From contig JADZEW010000001.1 of assembly GCA_020850325.1 (NCBI GenBank), forward strand, positions 62,001-126,000: a DNA stretch of 64,000 nucleotides, written 5' to 3'. The notes below the pieces were generated by a model that worked only from the letters and a program-made list of their open reading frames with translations, had not been told where the DNA came from and ran no database searches. Numbering within the stretch: the first letter of the stretch is position 1; each line of letters starts with the position of its first letter. The stretch is from Methanoregulaceae archaeon. GTDB taxonomy: Bacteria; Armatimonadota; Fimbriimonadia; Fimbriimonadales; Fimbriimonadaceae. A program made the translations under genes and the position numbers. Shown piece after piece: positions 8,386 to 15,756 of the stretch.

Positions 8386-11300
8386 TCAAGTGCAACCCGT
8401 TCCCGCCGGCACGTATTCATAGATAAAGGGTCCCTCACCTTCCTTAAACACAGCAATGAGCCGCGACACTTCCTCTTCGGCAAGAACGACTGACGGCGCA
8501 CCAATCCAGTCAAGTACCACTGGCGCCTGATTCGAAGAAATACGCATTAGATACCCAAAGCTGGTATAGCACACCCCATTTAGGCTCAACTCCGGATACT
8601 CTCCAAAGCTACCCACGTTCGGAAGCTCGATTCTACCAGTCATCCGACCGCAACCGTCGAACACCGCAAGTTGTCCCTTGCTACTACCCACTGCAAGACT
8701 TCCGTCGTCCAGCACCATGCTAGAATTGATAACTCCTTCTAACTTTTTCTGCAAATGCCCTCTTTCACCGAGATCCATGGGCACGCCCATTGTGTCGAAT
8801 ATCGTTACACTGCCTTCCGAAGTCACAGATGCAACACGTCCAGCCTCAAGCGCAACAAGGCGTTGAAACAACTTGCAAGTTACACTCGGAGTTCTAGTCC
8901 TATTTGCATCAAACGGACTTCCACTCTGGTCGAACACTGCGACAACTCCCCTAGTTGTAGCAACAGCAAAACGGCCCTGTTCCAGATCGATCATCGAACA
9001 CACGCACCCTTCAACAATCGGCTCTTGCGTCCTCTTGGGCTCGACTGGGCTGCCACAGTTCTCAAAGACTGAGACCACTCCAAGGTCGGTCCCAACAGCA
9101 AACCGCTCTTGATTGATCGAGACAATCCTCGTAACCGTGCCCGCAACCCTCACTTCGCTTGCTGGCAGCCCAATAGGCTTTGCCAGTTGATCAAACACAT
9201 GAACGGAGCCTGAATCGGTAAGAATCACAAAGTGGCCCTGAGCCAGAGGACTTATCACAACAGGTCTCCCTGGGATGCTTGGATCGACAGTTTTGGATGC
9301 GTCCAATGGCAAACCATCTTTGCTAAAACCTGCAACAATGCCTTCATCTGTGCAAACAGCGAAGCACCCATTTTCAAGCGGTACTATCTTTACAACGCAT
9401 CCGACAACGCGCACCTCCCGGGATTCTGACCGTTGTAGCTGCGTGCCGTCATCTTGGAATACAGCAACAGCGCCTGTTTCCGTGCCAACTGCGAACAAGT
9501 TTGGACTGATTGGAGTCATTGACCAGATCATGCCATCTAAGCTCCTTCGATCAGACGGCACTGCTTTCTCTGACATCTTAGAGGTGTCAACCACAATGAC
9601 CATCCCCTCATCTGTGATTGCTACGACTCGCCCTAAATCTAGCGCCCCAAGCCACTGGACACCTCCTCTCACTCGCAATACTTGTTTTAGCTGGTAGTGG
9701 CTCGTCTCAGATTGACAATCGAACAACGCTACATCGCCAGATGTCGTTCCTACCACGAAGCGACGCTCGGAGATCAACTTAAGAGCCCAGATCCACCCGT
9801 CGCTTAAGTCCCAGTATCTTGTCTCATAGTTACTACCCTGTGCCCTGTTACATTTAAACACGGCGATTAGACCTAAGGAATCGCCAACTACAAAGTTCTC
9901 CTGATCGAGCAAATGTAGTTCTGATGGCCAATCACGCCAACTTGGATCTGTCGTCTTCGATTGATCAGTTGGAACTCCGTCGATATCAAAGACGGCCACC
10001 ACCCCGGAATCGGTACTAACGACGAAATGTTTCCCAGCGAGCGCAAGCATTGAACAGACCTTTCCAACAACACTTGTCGTATGCGTCTTAGCTGGATCAA
10101 CTGGTGCTCCGTCGATATCGAAGACCGCGACCACACCTTCATTCGTGCAAACGGCGAAGCGCCCATTCTCTAGCACGACGACTTCCCTGACCGCACCGTA
10201 TACACTCGCCACATGCGTCTTGGCAGTATCAACAGGCTCCCCGTCTCTATCGAAGACCGCTACGACTCCAGCATCCGTGCAAACGGCGAAGCGTCCGTTG
10301 TTGAGGGAGTTGCATTTTGGGAATGATCCTCTGACACTCACATCCTGCGTCTTAGCTTGATCAAGTGGTGCTCCGTTGTTATCGAAAACTGCCACCACGC
10401 CTTCATACGTACAGAGGACGAAGCGTTCGTTATCGATCAAGATGCATGTTGCGGGTGATCCGACAACACTCGCCTCCTGCGTCTTAGCTGGATCAACTGG
10501 TGCTCCGTCGCTATCGAAGACTGCAACCACACCTTCATTCGTACAAACTGCGAAGCGCCCATTCTCTAGCACGACGGCTTCTCTGACCGCACCGTATACA
10601 CTCGCCTCATGCGTCTTGGCAGTGTCAACAGGCTCCCCGTCTCTATCGAAGACCGCTACGACTCCAGCATCCGTGCAAACGGCGAAGCGTCCGTGAACGA
10701 GGGGTACTACAAGACCGACTTTTCCTCTTACACTCGTTTCTTGAGTCTTTGTGTAGTCAACTGGCAATCCATTGTTGTCGAATACAGCCACTACACCCGC
10801 ATCAGTGGCAACGATGAAGAAACCATGATCTAAGATAGAAAAGCAGGATGCTTCCCCTTTACATAACGCTGTGACGCGGTATTGCGGATGTGCGACTGTC
10901 CGCTCTCCACGCCGTATGACCCGTTCTTCTCTTCGAAACTCCAGCCGGCGGCGGGCCGATACAGAAACAGGCAATAGGCCGGCGTGGTTTGCGGCAAGGA
11001 TCAGTGGGCTCACGCCAACCAGCCGATGCTCAGCTGTAGCATCCAGCCAGTCGCACAATGTCTCAACTTCCTCGATTAGAGCCGCATCGGTGCTCAGGGC
11101 TCTCAGGTGCTGCATGAGCACAATGAGGTTCCGGCGTGCTCCCGATACAACAACTTCATGAACCCACCCCGACCAGAAGTCGGCGTCACCAATGATGACC
11201 CGAATCGCGTCTTGCGCCTTGGCCAAGAGAGGACAGGCCCTGTTGGGATCGACATTCATCAGACTTTGAATGTGCTCAAGGTGTCTAAGAACATGGTCCA

Positions 11301-13443
11301 TGAGGTAGCGCGCATCGTAGCGATCGACCCCGACGGCATCTTCCCAGCGATAGTGTTCATCGTTGGCTCGCTTCTGGATGTGCTTGTTCGCCTTTTCAAG
11401 CACGCACGCCTCGATGGCCGAGATCTGCTCTTGGAGACCCTCGACTTGTTCGAACGCCTCTCGAAGGGCGGGATGGCCCAGGTCGTAGACCACGGAGCGC
11501 GCCCGGGCATCGCTCTGGGTTCCAGGGTCGAGACTCAAGTCCGAAGCTCGGGTTTCCAGCACCCACCGCTGAACGGGCTCGCCTGCCTTCGCCAATGGAC
11601 CTGGTTTGAGGTTTCTTGGCAGGCGGTCCAGCCATGCCTGGTCGATCGCGCCCCGAGCCGCGACGATAGCTGGAATCCACTTCCAGCCAGCCGTTCGCTT
11701 CATTGACCGCCATTCAGCGCGGACGAGGTCAACGAGGCTCTTGGGCAAGTCCTCAACCCGCTCAAGCAGCGACCGGGACGGCTCAGTAGCGGTCTGAAGT
11801 TGGCCGAGCAAGCGGTCGGTGAAGAGCGGATAACCTTCCGTTCGGTCCCACAAAGCTTGAGTGACTGCGCCGAGTTCCACTTCGGGAAGCTCTGCGTGCT
11901 CTAGCGCTGACCCAATCCAGTGATCAAACGGGGGACGCGCGAGGTTCGCAAGCGAGTAGTAGTGGCAAGGACGCGGGTGGGAATTGGGACCCACGATGGG
12001 GACAATCGGCAGTCGCTCAGCAACCTGGGAACCTGTTCCCCGCACGCCCAGAAGCACGGTGACTTGCTTCGATATCTCCCAAGTCCAGATACCTTGAGGA
12101 TCCACGGACGCCTCGTCCACGCCGTCGATGACGACCACGATCCGCTTGCCTTCATAATCGCGGACGAAGTCTCTGAGCGTTGTAGACTCCTCGCCAATCC
12201 CCTCAGCATGGAGCTGCGCGAGAAGAGCCTGATGGATACGATCCCAATCAGAAGTGGCCGGCTCGCGCTGACTAATGTTGAAGCGAGCGACGGCAGCGTC
12301 GCCCCAGTCGTGGTTCACGAGTTCACCGATGAAGCTGGACTTGCCGACACCTGCTGGGCCGTGAACGACGATAAGCCCACCCGACCCCTGCTCGCGCACG
12401 AGGCATTGGACGTTTTCGACATCCTCTTCTCGACCAAACACCTTTCGGCAGCGTCCCGCTTGCACACGCAAAGAGGATTTGTAGGCAGCCTCGATCTGGG
12501 GGTCAGTGCTGAGAACCGGAGGCGGCACTGGATTCGTCGCTAACCTCCACGCCTCATCACGCGAACTGAACAGCTTGCACTTCTTGGTGTCAACGTTGTC
12601 GGGAAGCCGGTCGGCGAGGTAGTGCCTGGCCATTATGCCCTGTGACCAATCCGTAAATGCTTCGTGCTTAGCAGTTACCTCTGCGACCGACTCGGTCTCT
12701 CCCTTTACGATCGCCCCAGTTGCGCAAACAGTATGTAGGTCAGCGGGATGATGTTCATAGAAAGCGCGAAATGCGAGAAAGGCTGCCACCCCGACCGAAG
12801 GTCCATCCACCCACGCCGTTGCATCGGGAAAATGATCGGGTTTCCATACACTCTCCAGCGACCAAGCAACTCCTTCAGGTCCTGCGTCTCCGAGCGGCTT
12901 TGCAGCTTGACATGCTTCCTTGAGTGCTTCAAGAAAGCTTCGGCCGACATGGGTGCTCAGCAATGAGTGAGGGTTGTCGGGATGGTTGACTAATGGAGCC
13001 ATCACCACGACACCGGGAGTATCGGGCAGTGCGTAGAGTTTGAGCCGGAGGATTGCCGCCTGTGAGTTTGCGAACACGACCGGAAAGTGAATACTGACGC
13101 TTGGACGCTGAATTTGGTCGGTCAGAGCCGCCAACCACGCTGATTTTCGGGCGACGGGTTCGTCCCCAAGCTGTACGGGGAGATCGACCTTCTCCGCCAA
13201 AGCGGCCGCGAGTGTCACCGCTCTGGCCTCAGCTTCGATATCGACAGGCAGGCTCTGTCTTGCGTTCAAGACTTGGTAGGCACGCTCACTCGCCAACGAA
13301 ATGCAATGCTGCAACCAAGGGTAGTTCCCATGTTGCCCAAGAGGCACGTCAAAGCCAAACATCGGCAACTTGACCAGATTTTCCAGGGTCTGTCCACCCT
13401 CGACGGGCGCCAGCACTTTCTCAAGCCACTCTTTCGGCCTCAT
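8386..13443 (-). CDS. Lon-like (S16) protease domain + STAND-type NTPase + C-terminal beta-propeller repeat protein
   Basis: 'VDGPSVGVAAFLAFRAFYEHH..CATGAIVKG..SVAEVTAKHEAF..LPDNVDTKKCKLFSSRDEAWRLA' matches the Lon C-terminal protease layout (Ser and Lys retained); Walker A 'VVHGPAGVGKSSF'; 'RIVVVIDGVDEAS'; then ~43-aa repeats 'NGRFAVCTDAGVVAVFDRDGEPVDTAKTH'. ORF begins 13500 but ATG at 13443 (MRPKEWLEKVLAP) matches the paralog start. Confidence 0.8.
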   Translation of the reverse strand: MRPKEWLEKVLAPVEGGQTLENLVKLPMFGFDVPLGQHGNYPWLQHCISLASERAYQVLNARQSLPVDIEAEARAVTLAAALAEKVDLPVQLGDEPVARKSAWLAALTDQIQRPSVSIHFPVVFANSQAAILRLKLYALPDTPGVVVMAPLVNHPDNPHSLLSTHVGRSFLEALKEACQAAKPLGDAGPEGVAWSLESVWKPDHFPDATAWVDGPSVGVAAFLAFRAFYEHHPADLHTVCATGAIVKGETESVAEVTAKHEAFTDWSQGIMARHYLADRLPDNVDTKKCKLFSSRDEAWRLATNPVPPPVLSTDPQIEAAYKSSLRVQAGRCRKVFGREEDVENVQCLVREQGSGGLIVVHGPAGVGKSSFIGELVNHDWGDAAVARFNISQREPATSDWDRIHQALLAQLHAEGIGEESTTLRDFVRDYEGKRIVVVIDGVDEASVDPQGIWTWEISKQVTVLLGVRGTGSQVAERLPIVPIVGPNSHPRPCHYYSLANLARPPFDHWIGSALEHAELPEVELGAVTQALWDRTEGYPLFTDRLLGQLQTATEPSRSLLERVEDLPKSLVDLVRAEWRSMKRTAGWKWIPAIVAARGAIDQAWLDRLPRNLKPGPLAKAGEPVQRWVLETRASDLSLDPGTQSDARARSVVYDLGHPALREAFEQVEGLQEQISAIEACVLEKANKHIQKRANDEHYRWEDAVGVDRYDARYLMDHVLRHLEHIQSLMNVDPNRACPLLAKAQDAIRVIIGDADFWSGWVHEVVVSGARRNLIVLMQHLRALSTDAALIEEVETLCDWLDATAEHRLVGVSPLILAANHAGLLPVSVSARRRLEFRREERVIRRGERTVAHPQYRVTALCKGEASCFSILDHGFFIVATDAGVVAVFDNNGLPVDYTKTQETSVRGKVGLVVPLVHGRFAVCTDAGVVAVFDRDGEPVDTAKTHEASVYGAVREAVVLENGRFAVCTNEGVVAVFDSDGAPVDPAKTQEASVVGSPATCILIDNERFVLCTYEGVVAVFDNNGAPLDQAKTQDVSVRGSFPKCNSLNNGRFAVCTDAGVVAVFDRDGEPVDTAKTHVASVYGAVREVVVLENGRFAVCTNEGVVAVFDIDGAPVDPAKTHTTSVVGKVCSMLALAGKHFVVSTDSGVVAVFDIDGVPTDQSKTTDPSWRDWPSELHLLDQENFVVGDSLGLIAVFKCNRAQGSNYETRYWDLSDGWIWALKLISERRFVVGTTSGDVALFDCQSETSHYQLKQVLRVRGGVQWLGALDLGRVVAITDEGMVIVVDTSKMSEKAVPSDRRSLDGMIWSMTPISPNLFAVGTETGAVAVFQDDGTQLQRSESREVRVVGCVVKIVPLENGCFAVCTDEGIVAGFSKDGLPLDASKTVDPSIPGRPVVISPLAQGHFVILTDSGSVHVFDQLAKPIGLPASEVRVAGTVTRIVSINQERFAVGTDLGVVSVFENCGSPVEPKRTQEPIVEGCVCSMIDLEQGRFAVATTRGVVAVFDQSGSPFDANRTRTPSVTCKLFQRLVALEAGRVASVTSEGSVTIFDTMGVPMDLGERGHLQKKLEGVINSSMVLDDGSLAVGSSKGQLAVFDGCGRMTGRIELPNVGSFGEYPELSLNGVCYTSFGYLMRISSNQAPVVLDWIGAPSVVLAEEEVSRLIAVFKEGEGPFIYEYVPAGTGCT
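8400..10890 (-). repeat. Coding ~129-bp propeller repeats, some nearly identical at DNA level
   Basis: For example ~10160-10300 and ~10560-10696 differ at only a few positions over ~140 bp. Confidence 0.85.
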
Positions 13444-13457
13444 CTTTGATGCCCTTT

Positions 13458-13742
13458 CTACCAGAATATCCGCCGCCCCGGAGAGCCATTCCAAGCACAC
13501 TCACCCACAACTGGGCATCGTTTCGCATGCTCCCCGCCTTGTTCAATCATCGCGACGACTCCCTGACTGGTTCCAACTGGAAAGCATTGCCGTGACTGCA
13601 CCGTACGCGCTAGGCATGTACACTGGCTTTGAGGCAGAGGCTTGCCTCGAGCGACAAACACCCCGACGATTCTGTGGCTCGACCCAACCGCGGAGCCATC
13701 GCCAAACGGAACCATGGTCCCGACCCAACCTTCCACGCTAGG
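13458..13742 (-). pseudogene. Frameshifted beta-propeller repeat remnant
   Basis: Two reading frames carry fragments: 'EGWVGTMVPFGDGSAVGSS' then 'YGAVTAMLSSWNQSGS' / 'FPVGTSQGVVAMIEQGG', matching repeats of the adjacent propeller gene. Confidence 0.7.
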
Positions 13743-15005
13743 CTATTCCGTTTGGTCCTGCGCCAAATGCTGGTGATCGGCACCAAACGCCTCGACGAGT
13801 CCCTCACTGGTCCCAATCGCGAAGCCACCGCCAAGCGCGACCATTGAGGTGACCTCACCATGCAGGCGACACATGCTTCCCGCCAAAGGCTGGCCAACTT
13901 TTCCAAACGCCTCAACGTATCCCTCACTGGTCCCAATCGCGAAGCCATCGGCAATCGCCACCATTGAGGTGACCCAACTTTCTACGCTGGGTTCGTGCGT
14001 TTTGGCACCAGGCAGCGGCTGACCATCAGCACTAAACAGCGCGACGACACCATGGCTCGTTCCAACAGCAAAGCTATCGCCCAGTGGTAGCATCGCCGTG
14101 ACCCAACCTTCCACGCTGGGTGTATGCGTTTTGGCACCAGGGACCGGCCGGCCATCGGCACCAAACAACACGACGATTCCCTCGGTTGTACCAACCACAA
14201 ATCCACTGCCAAACGGGCGCATCGCGTTGACCGCACCGTACACGCTACCCTCGTACGTTTGGCTTGTCGGCAAGGGCTGCCCATCAGCACCAAACAGCGC
14301 GACGACACCATGGCTCGTTCCAACAGCAAAGCTATCGCCCAGTGGTAGCATCGCCGTTACCGCTCCTTCCACGCTGGGAGCGAGCGTGATGCTCCCTGCA
14401 AGAGGCTGGCCACCTGCACCAAACGACGCGACGATTCCCTCGCTTGTTCCTACCGCAAAGCCATCGCGAAACGGGATACTCGCCTTGACAATACCTCCAA
14501 CGGTATGTTCGTACGTATGACTTAACGGCTGACTGTTAGCACCGAACACAACGACGCCTCCATTGCTCACCGCCACCACGAACCCATCGCCAAACGGAAC
14601 CATCGCGTAGGCCCAACCTTTCACGCTGGGTTCATGGACTTGGCTTCCCGGCAGAGGCTGGCCATCAGATCCGAACGTCGCGACAACTCCCTTGCTTGTC
14701 CCAACGGCAAAACCGACGCCAAGAGGGATCATCGCGATGATCTCACCCTTCACAGCATCATGTCTTGATGAGGAAACCTCTTCGCCTTCGTCATCGAGAA
14801 TGCAGGTCTCACCCAGATCGGTCCCGACTGCACATCCGCCCCCTTTCAAGGTGACGAAATGCTTGACCCGACCTCGAAAAACCGCGGTCGTTCGATAACG
14901 CAGCACCAGGCGCTGGACGTTAGCCTCATCTGCCTCGCGACCAAACTCCGTCTGACCGCCCTCGACAGGCGCAAGCATTTTCTCGAGCCATTCCTTCTTC
15001 TTCAT
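13743..15005 (-). CDS. Propeller-only paralog lacking Lon-like and NTPase domains
   Basis: N-term 'MKKKEWLEKMLAPVEGGQT' equals start of the large protein, then jumps to 'EFGREADEANVQRLVLRY' (large protein 'VFGREEDVENVQCLVRE'), then ~42-aa repeats 'GDSFAVGTSHGVVALFGADGQPLP'. Confidence 0.8.
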   Translation of the reverse strand: MKKKEWLEKMLAPVEGGQTEFGREADEANVQRLVLRYRTTAVFRGRVKHFVTLKGGGCAVGTDLGETCILDDEGEEVSSSRHDAVKGEIIAMIPLGVGFAVGTSKGVVATFGSDGQPLPGSQVHEPSVKGWAYAMVPFGDGFVVAVSNGGVVVFGANSQPLSHTYEHTVGGIVKASIPFRDGFAVGTSEGIVASFGAGGQPLAGSITLAPSVEGAVTAMLPLGDSFAVGTSHGVVALFGADGQPLPTSQTYEGSVYGAVNAMRPFGSGFVVGTTEGIVVLFGADGRPVPGAKTHTPSVEGWVTAMLPLGDSFAVGTSHGVVALFSADGQPLPGAKTHEPSVESWVTSMVAIADGFAIGTSEGYVEAFGKVGQPLAGSMCRLHGEVTSMVALGGGFAIGTSEGLVEAFGADHQHLAQDQTE

Positions 15006-15027
15006 CTTTCATACCAACTCTACCGGT

Positions 15028-15052
15028 CCCCGCCACCCGAAGAGCGACGGGG
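15028..15052 (-). terminator. Hairpin downstream of small-protein gene copy 2
   Basis: ccccgccacccgaagagcgacgggg; related to hairpin at 7703-7727; no U-tract. Confidence 0.35.
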
Positions 15053-15090
15053 GATACGATAGGCGGAGTGTTTCCAGCTCGGCAGGGCCG

Positions 15091-15363
15091 TCACACCTGA
15101 GCAGCCAATGTCGCGAGGCCCGTGGCGAACTCGCGCTTACTTACCATCGGATACTTCTTGCGCGAGACCAGGGCAAGCGTCATCGCACGATCCAACCAGA
15201 CATCGAACGACTTCTCCGACTGGGTGCACACTGCCGCGCACACCCAGTCGGCTCCAAACCGATCGACCAGTCTCTGCAGGATGCCCAAACGGTGGGCCTG
15301 CTTCGCCTCGAACACGCGACAGATCGATTCCCATCGCGCCTCACTAATTGTCTTCCTCTTCAT
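15091..15363 (-). CDS. Small helical protein family, copy 2
   Basis: 'MKRKTISEARWESICRVFEAKQAHRLGILQRLVDRFGADWVCAAVCTQSEKSFDVWLDRAMTLALVSRKK'; GGAGG RBS; paralog of 7775-8032. Confidence 0.75.
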   Translation of the reverse strand: MKRKTISEARWESICRVFEAKQAHRLGILQRLVDRFGADWVCAAVCTQSEKSFDVWLDRAMTLALVSRKKYPMVSKREFATGLATLAAQV

Positions 15364-15404
15364 CGAGTCCTCCAAACTTCGCCCTCTGCGGGGGCGTATA
15401 GGGG

Positions 15405-15432
15405 ATTCAAAGATTCGGTTCAAGTGGTTTAC
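15405..15432 (-). promoter_or_regulatory. Motif copy C: GTAAAC-N18-GAAT
   Basis: Minus strand CTGTAAACCACTTGAACCGAATCTTTGAATC, 42 nt before ATG of small gene copy 2. Confidence 0.6.
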
Positions 15433-15716
15433 AGGGTGGTGAGCAACTTACTGTACTTCGGCAACGCCTTCGAAGATGCAGGTCTCACCCCAAGAGACGC
15501 GGGCCGCACATCCGACCCTTTCAAGGCAACGAAGTGGTCAACCTGACTTCGAAGAACCGTCGTCATATGACAAGGTAGGCGATACACTTTGAGATTGGGC
15601 GGACAACTCGGGTCGCGCTCTCGTCGCCTTCCGCCCGTAGCGACTGGGCAATCCCGGTCGGTAACTACCGAACGGCCGCCCAGATTCACGGTAGACGACC
15701 TTGACGGAGCGAGCAT
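15429..15716 (-). pseudogene. Third, truncated copy of the 'EWLEKMLAP..propeller' gene N-terminus
   Basis: DNA around 15480-15600 aligns by eye to 14790-14900 (gcaggtctcaccc.., ccctttcaaggcaacgaa..acctgacttcgaagaaccgtcgt); upstream 'MLAP' start retained at ~15716. Confidence 0.7.
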
Positions 15717-15756
15717 TTCAACGCACCCATCTCTATCCTGGTGGGGCCACTGAACC

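Noticed and set aside
8400-15000. Regularly spaced repeats resembling an array
   Set aside because: Unit length ~129 bp in frame and translating to propeller repeats; no CRISPR repeat/spacer structure.
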